Of a stretch of 64,000 nt of DNA, positions 48,601 to 58,106 are shown piece after piece. Both the position numbers and the translations under genes were made by a program. Source of the DNA: Arcuatula senhousia (taxonomy: Eukaryota > Mollusca > Bivalvia > Mytilida > Mytilidae); contig OZ020303.1 in NCBI GenBank assembly GCA_963971305.1, positions 43,760,106-43,824,105 on the forward strand. Reading direction: 5' to 3'. Position 1 is the stretch's first letter. Every line of letters begins with the position of its first letter. The notes under the pieces are model-generated. The model was not told the DNA's origin. It ran no database searches and saw only the letters and a list, made by a program, of their open reading frames with translations.

Positions 48601-51600
48601 CAAAACAAAATCTGATTTATTGACAGAAAGCTTTGTTAGTATCTTCCAAGTCTCACCCTGCGCGGTAATGTGAGATTTTGCAAGATGAAAAAAAAAAGAC
48701 AACCAATCTTGTATGCTTTGTGATTCCATTTTAGAAATTCACAAAAAATGAAGAGTTGATGTTATATCATACCAACTCTATTTCATCAATTTAATTGGTT
48801 GCTTTTATTAGTTTTTTGCTACCAACTTTCTTATTAAAGTCAAATAGTTTTTCTGTTAAGTTATCTGCTTATATTTGTGCAAAGCACACAAAGACCCGCA
48901 GCATTTTTCATGAACAATAAAATATTTTGAAATGTAGATTTCAAACAATCAAAATCATTGAAACTATTTAAAGATAATTTTTACGCTTATGTTTTTTTTG
49001 GGGTGAAGTTTAGTAGTTTATTATGGCTTTTTCGCTGACTGCTTAAAAACTTCCTGATCACCATGTACAATCGTGCAACATAACTACATAAACTTGTGTA
49101 TAAAAATTTATAACTAAGGTTTTGTCAATGGCATTCAGGGATATAAATCTAAGTGTATTTGAAATCTGATTACCCTTTTCATCCTATTCTCTATCTACAT
49201 ATTCAGGAGACCCTACAGATGCAATGACAGCCATAGCCAAGCTAGCAGCAGAACCCATCGTAGAAGGGGAAGTTCAGAAAATGCACATTGTAGAACATAC
49301 AGCTGGTCATATGACATTGAAGAGGTTGATACAGAATGATAAAGAGAGAATGCAGGAAGGGAAGTCTGGTAAGGTTATCCGACTTGAATCCATTGATAAG
49401 GGGGAGATTTAATTTAAATGGAGGCCTGGATGGTGCTAGTTTAAATAGCACACTGTCAATCAATTACATATTGTGAACTGGGAAATTTTCAGAACAGTTT
49501 TATTTTCATGATTTTCGCATTGACTATGCTAGTGTGAATATTTAATGGAGAAAATATATTTGTCTGTAGTCTGTAGAAAATTACATAGCAGAGTGAATTT
49601 ATAAATGTATGAACTAAAATTCTGTCATCTTACTGCGAAAAAAGACAGTGCAAAAATTTCCCGCAGGTGTTCAAGTCCCGCTTGGATGCCTGTTTCTAAC
49701 TAGGTTTGTCAGTTACCTTCCCAATGTGTTTCATCCATAAAGGATTTGTCAGAATACTCAAGTCAAAAGTTGTAAGAAATTAAAAATAAAGTAACTATAC
49801 TACCACATAATAGTGATAGTGTCAGCTGTTTATGCTGGGAAAGATGAATTGAAAATAATGTGTGTTAAAACAAGTGTTGAAGTCAGTTGAAACCTGTAAC
49901 TCTATAAACCTAACCACTCTCAAACCCAATTTCATAAATTTCATAAGAAGCTCATTCATTTATGGCGAATAAAATTTATCTTTTTTTTTTTTTTTCGTCA
50001 TGTATACTTTTATTTGATCAAGACATTCAGTTACAGTTTCACAGATCACAAGACAGACATTACAAAAGCATATGACTAATATCATTCAAAGTGCTTGAAA
50101 GAAAAAAAAAATACATATGGTTTTATCAGTTGGATTGAAACAGTTGCTGCACAGAGTAAGATATATCATGCTTGCAGTTAAAAGGAAGTAACATCAATTT
50201 TCTGTTTTCAGTGCTGTTTTCCCAGATATTACTCCACACTTTACCAGATGGTTGTCTGAAGACATGGGCAGCATTTAACAGGGGATGCTATACCTTAGTG
50301 TTGTAAGTTGATAGATCAACTAGAAACAAGGACATGTTACACATGGTTATGTCCTTCGCTGCCTTAAAATTAAAACCCAAAAATATAGCTTTTAGTATTG
50401 TAGATATGTTGCATTTTTGCCAAATATCTGATCTTTTGGCATTTTTCATTGTTTATCTTTAAACAATGAAAAATGCCACACAAAGTAAAATGACACAAAG
50501 TTCATGAAGTTAGCAAAACTAATTCCGTGATGGAAATTTGATTCTGATTTTTGATAACTTGTAAATAGATATACTCATGGAAAGAATCAATCTGCCAAAA
50601 TTTTTTTAGGCATTTATAAATAAGACTTGAATTTAATAAACATATCTCCAAACATCTCAACAAAAGGTGGAAAATAATGGTTTTATATGATAGTGAAATA
50701 GGATATGATGTCAAAATTTAGGCAGAATGACAATATACATATGTTTGGGAGATATAACAGTCAACACTAGTTATTATACACATTAAAGGAGACTGGACAC
50801 GATTTTTCACTTTTTTATATTATGATAAAATTCTGTCATAAAATGTTATTAAATATGAAATACACCCTTGTTTTGTTGATATACACCTTAAAACACCACT
50901 TTTAAGGCATTTGTTTATGACCTCTGAAATATGCAAAAAATAATCGGGGATTGAGCCCAAAACGAGGCTTGACGTCACACGGGCCACTGGTCCATCATTG
51001 CATATTAAAACAATGGTATATAGTCAATAAAAAAATCAAGAGAGTTGTTAAAATTAAATTGACAGTTCTTTAAAATGCATTTTTATGAATAAATTTGACC
51101 GCAGTAACCAACAGAAATAAAGGATCGGAAATATTTTTAAATAATTTTCATGAATTATAATTTTTTTAGAGCAGTCAGTCTGTAAAGCTTGTTAGTCTTG
51201 GCGGCAGAAATAAAGTTTGCTCTGTGCATTTTTACATTACTACGACTCATTGGCGGATACATGGGGTTCGGAACACCCCTTTTCTCCGAATTTCGTGTAA
51301 TTAAGCAAAATAGGTCTGGAGCCTAAATGCGAAACCCCCTTTCGAAAATGTCTGAAACTGCCCCTGCAACGTTAACCGGCCGCGGACCCATTTACTCTGT
51401 GAAAAATTGTAAACTGCCTGCTAACTTTGCCATGTTTGCGTTATTTAGCACCCAACAGGCAAAGGTCTTTTCCTAACCAGACAAAAGCCCTTTCCAGACC
51501 TCAATGTTCAGAAAGAAAAAAAGACTTAATTAAGACTGATATTCTGGTTTACTCATTTTGATTTTATCTCTGGTTTACTGTATTATAATTTTATCTTTTA

Positions 51601-53337
51601 TTTATATTTTTTCATTGAAATTCAGATAAACGTTATATTCCGAAATTTGGCATAAAATAAGGGTTGTAAATTAATACATCCCGTGGTTTGTGTATTACTT
51701 TATTTCATGTTGATTGAAGCTGCAGGTACTTACAGTCGTTTGAAGGACTGGACTGCCGCACCGCAGGTGTCATACCTGTCAGAGTACTGTGAATTTACAA
51801 CAGGTGTTACAATCACCCAATGTGAAGTAAGCGGTCAATGCTCACACCAGTGTAAATTTGCAATTTGCATCATAAATTAATTAGAGTTCGTCTAGTTCTT
51901 TAATTTTGTTTGATCCTGTGTTTACCTTGAAACATATGGAAGAGGGATATTTTAGAGGTGTTGGGTTCGTCCATAAGTAGATCCGTAAGAATAAATATGT
52001 ACGTTGTAAGTCTTTAGGGATTTTTAGACCTGCCGGACTTCAAGTTCCTATTTTGGGACAGCGGAGGTATCAATGGACACACTCCTTCTTTATTTCAGTT
52101 CAAACCTAAATTGTCGCGTTCTTCTGTTCAGTGTAGAGACTTCACAATAAATATCGGGACATGATCACACAGAAAGAATAAAACAATACAGTCACTAGTA
52201 TTTGTAACATTTTTACAGAAGCTAACAATATACTCTGCAAAATGGTTTAAATTTATATGCTGCATGAAGTAGAATTGGAATTTGGGTGATATTGAACGAC
52301 CCATTGAATTATTACAGTGATTCCGAAGCTTTGTCAGGCTGTCAGACAAGTCCAACAAAAACTGATTCGGTCCAGCAAAGATTTTAGGAATTTTAAAATT
52401 GAAATGTTAGCACACATGCACCAAAATGTATGTTCGGTCCGGGAAAAGTAAAAATACCTCCGGAATCACTGTTATTAAACATCAGCTCGTATAAAACTTA
52501 AATCTCAGTTGTCTAAATTGTATAAAAATGTAATACCATGTAATTAACCCCCCCCCCAAAAAAAAAGTTTTAACAACACTTAGTGTTGATAAATGTTTTA
52601 TATTGGAACTGAATGAATATATAGGCACAATTACTTTAAATATGATGCATTAAATGAACTCCTATTGAAATTTTAAAATTTGTATAGACTTATTTGCAGC
52701 ATGATCAAAATTTGTCAGAAGCTGCATATGCCATTAGGTATATTTAGACCCTATACTTGAGTCGCTATTCTAAATAATTATGGGTCAATCTTTTAAGATA
52801 TTTTCAATATCCATGGCTGAATATGGAAATTCAGAAAAAAATCCCGTATTTTCTTAATTCAAAAACGATATCATATTGCATTAATAGCCATTAATTTCTT
52901 ATGCAGTAAATGACAACTGGCCCATATTGCGTCATCAGGTCACGTGACGCCTATCTCATTAAAATTTTCTGGATCGGCGGAAGCGATAAAATGTGATGGT
53001 AATTACTCTAATCATGACCTTATTCAGGAGAATTGATTAGTTTTATGGTGTTTTTTACTGTTTATGATGATAATAAGATCTAATATAAAAATATCAAAAA
53101 TCGTGTCCAGTCTCCTTTAACATGATTAACATAGAAACTTGGGATTGTTAACAGTAATTATTTTACAATCATTTTTCTTTTCTTTATAGCTTATTGGATT
53201 TGGACCATCCTGAGGTAACAGACCTTGTGACAGCCCAGCTGATTGGGGTACGGAAAGCTCTCAAGAAAATGACATTCAAAGGGGCTCAAGTTCTCATGCA
53301 AAAATTGGACTCAGTCAATGGAGAATTTAAGTTGTAG
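27682..53337 (+). CDS. PUM3: Pumilio homolog 3 (Puf-A / KIAA0020), 17 exons
   Basis: Nucleolar Puf-repeat protein; the family (yeast Puf6, human PUM3) binds RNA/DNA non-specifically and acts in large-subunit ribosome biogenesis. Exons: 27682-28320, 28742-28874, 29369-29489, 30151-30226, 32235-32328, 32937-33003, 33465-33534, 41389-41493, 42024-42127, 42892-42967, 43808-43906, 44861-44995, 45763-45905, 48207-48352, 49207-49368, 50212-50302, 53190-53337. All are GT/AG and in phase, ending TAG, 802 codons (human 648). Residues 1-~260 are basic, low-complexity and not recognised. From ~280 the human order is followed: IWEELRQ, LAFAHDTARVLQCLIQYG (324 on), KSKYAKFLVKKLIIYGSKPQ, FHGNVRKLVRHREASDLVEF, SMVHRVFFEFF, HTRDGSRVGMYCFWYG, EYGHWVLLALFDSVDDTKL, IGKNQYGKKVLFYLLCPRDP, then the CPL-type C-terminal region to HIVEHTAGHMTLKRLI and TWAAFNRG. 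The ATG at 27682 abuts an acceptor AG, so upstream coding is possible. Confidence 0.94.
28936..29030. mobile_element. Small hairpin element in PUM3 intron 2
   Basis: CATCTTCACTAGTTAGGGTT ACAATCGACTATCT and AGATAGCAGATTGTAACCCTT GGCTAGCAAAGATG are inverted, imperfect arms around a short loop. MITE-sized with no coding capacity. Confidence 0.55.
31678..31872. mobile_element. MITE, CAGGGCTRTTCCA family, PUM3 intron 4
   Basis: The left end CAGGGCTTTTCCAGAA and right end TTCTGGAATAGCCCTCAG are inverted copies. The interior has a G-run near the left and a C-run near the right, plus two copies of CATAAAATTTTAATTTT. A relative is at 43395-43597. Confidence 0.65.
33757..41225 (+). repeat. Giant pearl-type tandem array filling PUM3 intron 7
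   Basis: Starts with the hairpin AGCTCACCTGGACCGAAGGT CCATGTGAGCT, then a GTCGTCGTCTGTC microsatellite, a ~350-base single-copy part, and then tandem ~158/165-base monomers (GAAAACTATTGCAGATAGAG, GTTGCTTGCTTAAATG, CGAAGTTGTCAGATGACCCC). It closes with the hairpin AGGCTCCTGGGAGCCT just before CTTGTT. Two monomer types alternate in much of the array, one with CCCCTTAAAGGTGAAAAATA (~165) and one with CCCCTGAAAAATGG (~158), giving a ~323-base dimer. I estimate 35-40 monomers. A 1,128-bp hAT-like element interrupts it at 35046-36173. The array is transcribed as intron. Confidence 0.9.
35046..36173. mobile_element. 1,128-bp hAT-like non-autonomous element in the intron 7 array
   Basis: The ends CAGTGATTTTTCTAG and (reversed) CAGGGTTTTTTCCAG match at 12 of 15 positions. 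TTAAAT is present on both sides (35040-35045, 36174-36179), and removing the element plus one TTAAAT restores the normal monomer CTTGCTTAAATGTTCAGC. CAG(T/G)G-type ends are usual in hAT elements, whose target duplications are most often 8 bp but 5-6 bp in some groups. No transposase frame. Confidence 0.8.
42475..42845. mobile_element. Outer MITE hosting a nested CCACGAAA-family MITE, PUM3 intron 9
   Basis: The outer ends GGGGGTTATTTTTGCCGTGG and CCCGGGTGAAAATAACCC are imperfect inverted repeats with inner CCACGGGTCAC / AAACCACGAAAATAA parts. The 42532-42738 element sits inside. Confidence 0.55.
42532..42738. mobile_element. CCACGAAA-family MITE (nested)
   Basis: ATGTGGTTTCATTG...GGTATCAATTTTCGTGG at the left; CCACGAAAATTGGTACCCAC and GAAAATAAATGAATCCACAG at the right. 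The interior ATGAAAAGGAAATTTAACAT and CTGTATGATGCAGAC is shared with the copy at 47948-48150, which identifies the same family rather than chance palindromes. Confidence 0.75.
43395..43597. mobile_element. MITE, CAGGGCTRTTCCA family, second copy, PUM3 intron 10
   Basis: The ends GAGGGCTGTTCCATAATT and AATTCTGAAACAGCCCTGA are inverted, with a G-run near the left and a long C-run near the right as in the copy at 31678-31872. The small opposite-strand frames here (43413-43683) are products of this palindrome. Confidence 0.65.
44234..44641 (+). mobile_element. Short pearl/Helitron-like element, PUM3 intron 11
   Basis: The 5' hairpin TACCCCCCACTTCAAAAGTG GGGGGTA is followed by GTCCGTCC/TTCC microsatellite, then two copies of a core (CATCTCTTATC...CAACTCCTCCTAAACC...TTTGTGACATAATGTAGATG). 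The 3' hairpin GTGAGCTGCAGCTCAC is seven bases before a terminal CTAG. A hairpin followed by CTRR is the Helitron-type 3' end. Confidence 0.7.
45699..45762 (+). repeat. Tandemly duplicated splice acceptor of PUM3 exon 13
   Basis: GTTTTGATGGTCAAATTATG TTTTTAG occurs twice, ending at 45725 and at 45762 (37-base offset). The second copy is the acceptor that keeps frame. Use of the first would add 37 bases and shift the frame (a shifted frame stays open to 45938). Confidence 0.85.
45906..46430 (+). repeat. Tandem array of PUM3 exon-13 3' end plus splice donor, 99-bp unit
   Basis: The unit is the last 82 bases of exon 13 (45824-45905) plus the first ~17 bases of intron 13 (GTAAGGCATACATTGAC). The true donor is at 45906; further donor copies GTAAGG occur at 46005, 46104, 46315 and 46414. 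Spacing is 99 except 211 across the copy split by the MITE at 46160-46266. The downstream copies have no acceptor of their own and a TAA just inside the donor in the PUM3 frame, so they are intronic duplicates, not alternative exons as they stand. Confidence 0.92.
46160..46266. mobile_element. 107-bp MITE with 5-bp target duplication inside the exon-13 array
   Basis: GCCCTCGTTTTACTAAAG and CTTTAGTAAAACAGGG are inverted ends; inner parts (GGTCTTAAGTCCTAAG, CATAGGTCATAAG) also pair. TCCTG flanks both sides (46155-46159, 46267-46271). Removing 112 bases restores the 99-base repeat period, which confirms the boundaries. Confidence 0.85.
46700..47806 (+). repeat. R1-family repeat, interrupted by a hAT-like element
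   Basis: The left part 46714-46823 (GTTTTCTCAGCAACTACCCA, TATTTAGTATAAAGCATTGG) and right part 47753-47806 (ATTTCAGGTCTGTCGCTCAC) together form one R1 unit matching 27255-27470. Confidence 0.75.
46824..47752. mobile_element. 929-bp hAT-like element with 8-bp target duplication, PUM3 intron 13
   Basis: The terminal repeats CAAGGGTCTGGAAA and TTTCCAGACCCTTG are perfect over 14 bases, and subterminal TTTCGGTCATTTT motifs occur near both ends. The target duplication GTGTGGGA lies at 46816-46823 and 47753-47760. The 89-codon minus frame 46857-47126 does not resemble a transposase. Non-autonomous. Confidence 0.9.
47948..48150. mobile_element. CCACGAAA-family MITE, PUM3 intron 13
   Basis: CTGTGGGTTCATTTATTTTC then GTGGGTACCAAATTTTGTGG at the left; AGCACGAAAATTGATACCCC and AAAGCCACAGTA at the right. 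The interior shares GTCTGCAGCATACAGATCAA with the copy at 42532-42738, inverted. Confidence 0.75.
50438..50477. repeat. Perfect 40-base hairpin, PUM3 intron 16
   Basis: GGCATTTTTCATTGTTTA and TAAACAATGAAAAATGCC are 18-base perfect arms around TCTT. It could be a tiny MITE or a structural element in the intron RNA. Confidence 0.8.
50783..53120. mobile_element. 2.3-kb inverted-repeat transposon filling PUM3 intron 16
   Basis: The left end AAAGGAGACTGGACACGATT and the reversed right end AAAGGAGACTGGACACGATT are identical, and weaker pairing continues ~45 bases in. The flanks read either as TTAA duplicated (piggyBac-like) or ACAT duplicated with ends TAAAGG. No transposase frame is found, so it is non-autonomous. 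A diverged GGCGGATCCAG-type MITE lies inside at 51245-51366, and low-complexity C/A runs at 52547-52566. Confidence 0.85.
51245..51366. mobile_element. Possible third GGCGGATAC-type MITE, nested
   Basis: TTGGCGGATACATGGGGTTC at the left and GAAACTGCCCCTGCAA at the right, with GGGGTTCGGAACACCCC and CGAAACCCCCTTTCG blocks. Weakly related to 1288-1441 and 8184-8338. Confidence 0.35.
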
Positions 53338-53850
53338 AATATGCATGTTAAACAAACAGACTCTCAAAATTTCTTATGGTTCAACAGCTATAGGGCATTA
53401 CTGGTATTGGTAAACAAAAACATAAGAGAAGAAGATTGAATGTAAAATGTTGATTGTTTGGGTAAAAATGTGTTTGAATAATATTACTTGGTACGTCTTC
53501 CTAATTTTATGAACAGGCATTTGTTAATTCCTCAGTTTTGTTGTGCTTACATTCAAATTTGAAGGGTATATGAATAGAAAAATAAGGGCTTGTAAAAGTG
53601 AATACTTTTTGATAATGACTTTCATAAAGTTCTGTAACTCTTTTCTTTTAAAAATAGCATCAAATCTCTTCTAATGTATTATTTTTATAAAATACTTAAG
53701 TATACATGTATGTTTTATGTTGAGTTGTGAGACCAAAGAGTGTGCAATACTTGTTTTAGTTGCATTTGTAGCTAGTAAATGTTGTCTATGTTTTTATAAT
53801 CTTATGCATTGAGTTATTTTTCCATATTTAACCAATTGCTGATTTTTATT
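53338..53850 (+). other. PUM3 3' UTR region
   Basis: Sequence after the stop codon is AT-rich. I cannot place a polyadenylation signal firmly; AATAAA-type strings occur further on (near 54902 and 55165), beyond the element at 53851-54760. Confidence 0.4.
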
Positions 53851-54760
53851 AGGGCCCCGCATCGAAGATGCGGACGCCCTATAGTTTTCACTTTGTCCGT
53901 CTGTCTGTCCGTCTGTCCGTCCGTCAACAATTCTTGTGAACACTAAAACTCAAAAACTATTAACACCACAGTTCTGAAACTTTGCACAGCTGCTAAGTAG
54001 CATGTCATGATGTGCATATTAAAATTTTGTGCAAATCTGATTAAAATTTTTGTAAAAAATCTTCATTTTTTATCGAAAAATCACAGATTTTGAGAATTGG
54101 ACTTTGTGAACACTAAAACTCAAAAACTGTTAACAATACAGTTCTGAAACTTTGCACAGCTGCTAAGTAGCATGTCATGATGTGCATATTAAAATTTTGT
54201 GCAAATCTGATTAAAATTTTTGTAAAAAATCTTCATTTTTTATCGAAAATCACAGATTTTGAGAATTGGACTTTGTGAACACTAAAACTCAAAAACTTTT
54301 AACAATACAGTTCTGAAACTTTGCACAGCTGCTAAGTAGCATGTCATGATGTGCATATTAAAATTTCGTGCAAATCTGATTTGGAAAAAACTTCATTTTT
54401 TAATGAAAATCACAGATTTTGAGAATTGGACTTTGTGAACACTAAAACTCAAAAACTGTTAACAATACAGTTCTGAAACTTTGTTCAGCTGCTAAGTAGC
54501 ATGTCATGATGTGCATATTAAAATTTAGTGCAAATCTGATTAATATTTTTGGAAAAAACTTCATTTTTTATCGAAAATCACAGATTTTGAGAATTGGACT
54601 TTGTGAATAATAAAACTCAAAGGCTATTAACAATACAGATCTGTAGTTTCATATGCATTCCATGGATCATGCCTTAGTGGTTATAATTAAAGTTGGTATG
54701 ATTTTGAAAAAACTTAGATATTTTGCCGCGGGGCCCTTTCTGACTTTGTCAGTATTCTAG
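53851..54760 (+). mobile_element. Pearl/Helitron-like element with four ~180-bp core repeats
   Basis: The 5' hairpin CCCCGCATCGAAGATGCGG is followed by GTCCGTCTGTCC microsatellite, then four core repeats (CACTAAAACTCAAAAACT, CAGCTGCTAAGTAGCATGTC, CACAGATTTTGAGAATTGGA). Near the 3' end GCCGCGGGGCCCT mirrors the 5' AGGGCCCCGC, then the hairpin CTGACTTTGTCAG is followed after TATT by terminal CTAG. The 3' end is Helitron-like. It may lie within the PUM3 3' UTR. Confidence 0.8.
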
Positions 54761-55595
54761 TTTTGTATTTTATGAAGCAAGAAGCAAATGTATTTGCCAG
54801 GTTAATTTTTAATGGTAGTTTGGTTTATAAACTTTTCAGACAAATATTGCAAGTTAACTTTGAGGAAATTTGTCTTTTCTGCCAAAATCAGATAATTAAT
54901 GTAATAAATGTCATACATCTATCTTTTGGAAGTGTTTTGAGTGTGTTTTTTTAATTTTAAAAATTTTAATTTAACAAAATCAATCATGATAAAAGATGTA
55001 TTTGTAAATACAAGATGTAAATTTCTTTTAGTTGCTAATTTTATGTTTATAAAGCAATTTTATCATGAAACTCAAATTATTGGTACATTTTCAACTAGAG
55101 CCATACTTCATATAAATGTATCTTGATATTTAATTTCAAAGAAAAAGAAAATGTTTGTCTTATAAATAAAACTGTTTTGTTGTATAAAATCTTGTCTTTT
55201 AGCCAAAAGTAACAAGTGTTTGTACTAAAGTGGGTTAACATCCACAGTAGAAATCATTCAGGTAATTTCAAAATTTGATAAAATGCCAGGGGTACAATTG
55301 TGTTTTGCAGGGGTAACAGTCTCATCAGAGATGCTTTAACCAAAAGGATGGGTTTCGATAAGGCCCTTTTTCAGCCCACTGCGAAAGTCAAAATTAAAAT
55401 TAAGGAAATTCTATCACAAAATATCTTGTTGGAAAGGTTAATATTTCTATTTTTGGAAAATAAACGTCTGAAGTTGAAAAGCTTATTTTATTTTTTAGAA
55501 AATGGTGCTTGACATGAACCACCGCAAATGATTTGAACATTGTGCCTATGGGAAAGTGGCGCAAATAAGTGATATATATCCCTACCGAAAGTAAA

Positions 55596-55692
55596 GCCTT
55601 GCACACAGAACCAGCTCCATATTTTTTTCAAAAACTTGTATTACTTAAACACATCTTTTGTGAAAGTTTCAAGCTGGTTCCGTGTGCAAGGC
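55596..55692. mobile_element. 97-bp MITE
   Basis: GCCTTGCACACAGAACCAGCT and AGCTGGTTCCGTGTGCAAGGC are inverted with one mismatch each way; the A/T-rich centre has a TTTTTTTCAAAAACTTG / CTTTTGTGAAAG pairing. No coding capacity. Confidence 0.8.
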
Positions 55693-56037
55693 ATACTGAA
55701 AATTTTGAAAGACTATAATTTTTCAACTTGTTATCAGTAGGTAAAAAATGTGCGAAATCTTCTGTTTTGTTAGTGTTTCTTGAGATAAGCGGTCATTTCA
55801 ATTTCAAAATTGTTGTTTTTAGGTGTCAATTAGACCGAAATGCAATAAAATGAATATTGAAAAACAAATTTGCCATAAATTTTTCCTCAAAAGTAGTTTA
55901 TTTTGATCAAAATAGCTCGACAATATTGATTGATATTTTATTTGCCTGCATTAGGTCACATTGACACAGATTTAGACTGAGTAGTTTTAACGTGGACACT
56001 AATCGGAATCTAGGGTTTTGTCCCCGAATACATTGAA

Positions 56038-56536
56038 AAAATTATTTTTTGTAAAACCAAAAAATTGTCGTCAGACTATTTGTTTTGTTTATTTAGAAAG
56101 ATACCAACGTTCAAAATACCACTAGGGTACCTTATTACTTCACAAAATAGGTTGAAAAAATACCAATATTTTTCGTGTTTACCCTAAATCACATTCAAAA
56201 CTTAATATAGGCAATTATTGTCAGTTTTATTTATTAAGTAGCTCTAATTTTCGGTTGCCGTTTTAATTTTCTTCCGAGCTAAAACTTCGAGAAACAGATT
56301 ATGCACCACGTGCAAGAACTATGGAAGTTTTCAATTAAAGAAAGTATAGTGCGCTTGCTTACAGCTCATCTACATCTCATGAATATGAATTTTTGTAAAG
56401 CTTTACAAATATTATATATTTTTCAATTTTTGAAGTAATAAGGTACCCTAGTGGTATTTTGAACGTTGGTATCTTTCTAAATAAACAAAACAAATAGTCT
56501 GACGACAATTTTTTGGTTTTACAAAAAATAATTTTT
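56038..56536. mobile_element. Foldback element with ~105-base near-perfect inverted arms
   Basis: The arms are 56038-56142 and 56431-56536: left GTAAAACCAAAAAATTGTCG, ACCAACGTTCAAAATACC and CTAGGGTACCTTATTACTTC, with the exact reverse complement on the right. The ~290-base centre has no frame. Long terminal arms with a short centre are typical of foldback elements or long-TIR MITEs. Confidence 0.85.
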
Positions 56537-56539
56537 CGT

Positions 56540-57039
56540 AGACAATATGCCTTTAAAGTGATGTATATTTATAGAATTGTAAACACTGGCTTCATGTATA
56601 TAAGCACAAAATTTCAATTTATTGAAGCACTACCTAGAAATTTTCTTTAATTCAAGATGAAATTTTCTTTCAAAATGGGTCATTTTAAAAAGAATTTAAA
56701 AGTAGTCTTTTACAACTGCTACAAAATAAGGTATAAATTAATAGGATATTAAATACTTAATATTTTTCATCTATATCTATAGATGGGCCAAAATAGGGCC
56801 TTATTGCAACCCATACTTTATAGGTTAACTAAAATTTGAAGAGCATAGTAAAAGTTAGATTATCTTGTCATACTGATCTAAAATGACACATATCAGCTTG
56901 AAAAAAGGAATTGCAAGGTCTTACAATACCACGTGACATGTGTCTTTGAAAGAAAATGTCACTATGAGAAGCAAGGTAATAACCTTGAATTCAAATCTAA
57001 AGTTAAATTAAACAGAATTTATGGGTCTCTACTTAGCTC
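56540..57039. other. Intergenic, nothing recognised
   Basis: AT-rich with no exon, inverted repeat or tandem unit that I can support. Confidence 0.4.
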
Positions 57040-58106
57040 TTTGAATAGGATGTAAAATAGCAACAGTTCTGGAAACCCATCCAATCATATGAGACCCCTA
57101 CCTGGAGCGGCAAACCAATGATTGATAGCCTACGATAGATACATGTTGTAGTTGCTGAGAAATCTGTTTATGAACAAGTATATGGTTTATGAAAAAAAAT
57201 ATAACTGACAGACACCAGCATTTCTATGTCCCTGCTGTATGTTTGGCAGGGCACAAACATAAGACAAAGTGCTGGATTTTGTTTAAACAAGAAGTAGCTG
57301 CATGACAGACCTGAAATCAAGTTGTGGGACCCCATGCTGATGCTATATACATACCTAATATCAAGGGGCTATGGTTAATAGTTAGTGAGAAAACTGTGTT
57401 TGTTTCACTGCCAACCCACCATCATGCCTGATATTCACTATTTTATAACCCAGATTTTTATACCCCAACTTTGTAGAACAGGGGGGGTATGCTGGATTAC
57501 CTCTGTCTGTCCTGTCCTTTTGCAACATAACTTTTGTAACAGTTTTCTAAGCAACTACATACCACAGTGACTTGAAATTTGGCTTTAGTATGAGGTCCTT
57601 TATTGAAAGTATCGAAACTAGGTCTGTCAGACATCTACTTCCTGTTTAACGACTTGGTGAATTTTCAACATTACTAGTCAATTGTTGAAAATTTTTGTAA
57701 CATTTTTCTCAGCAATGACTTAAAAATTGTTATATGGCTTTAGTATGAGGTATTTTATTGCAAGTATTGAAATTAGGTCTGTTGAATATCTACTTCCTGT
57801 TTACCGACTTAGTCAATTTTCAACATTACTGGTCAATTGTTGAAAATTTTCATAACATTTTTCTCAGCAACTATTTGTCACAGTGACTTGAAATTTGGTA
57901 TATTGCTTCAATATGAGGTATTTTATTGTGAGTATCAAAATTAGGTCTTTCAGATATCTACTTCCTGTTTACCAACTTATTCAATTTTCAACATTACTCA
58001 TCAGGTCAATTGCTGAAAATTTTCAGAACATTTTTCTCAGCAACTACATGCATGTATCAAAGTGACTTGAAATTTGGTATATAGTTTCAGTATGAGGTTT
58101 TTTATT
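57040..58106 (+). repeat. R1-related repeats with ~165-170-bp tandem cores
   Basis: 57060-57400 carries an R1-like piece in reverse (CCCATCCAATCATATGAGAC, ACCTGGAGCGGCAAACCAAT). At 57463 a pearl-like 5' hairpin (TACCCCAACTTTGTAGAACA GGGGGGGTA) starts cores with TTTCTCAGCAACTA at about 57545, 57702, 57858 and 58030, and CAGACATCTACTTCCTGTTTA phrases. The last core runs directly into the next array at 58107. Confidence 0.65.
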
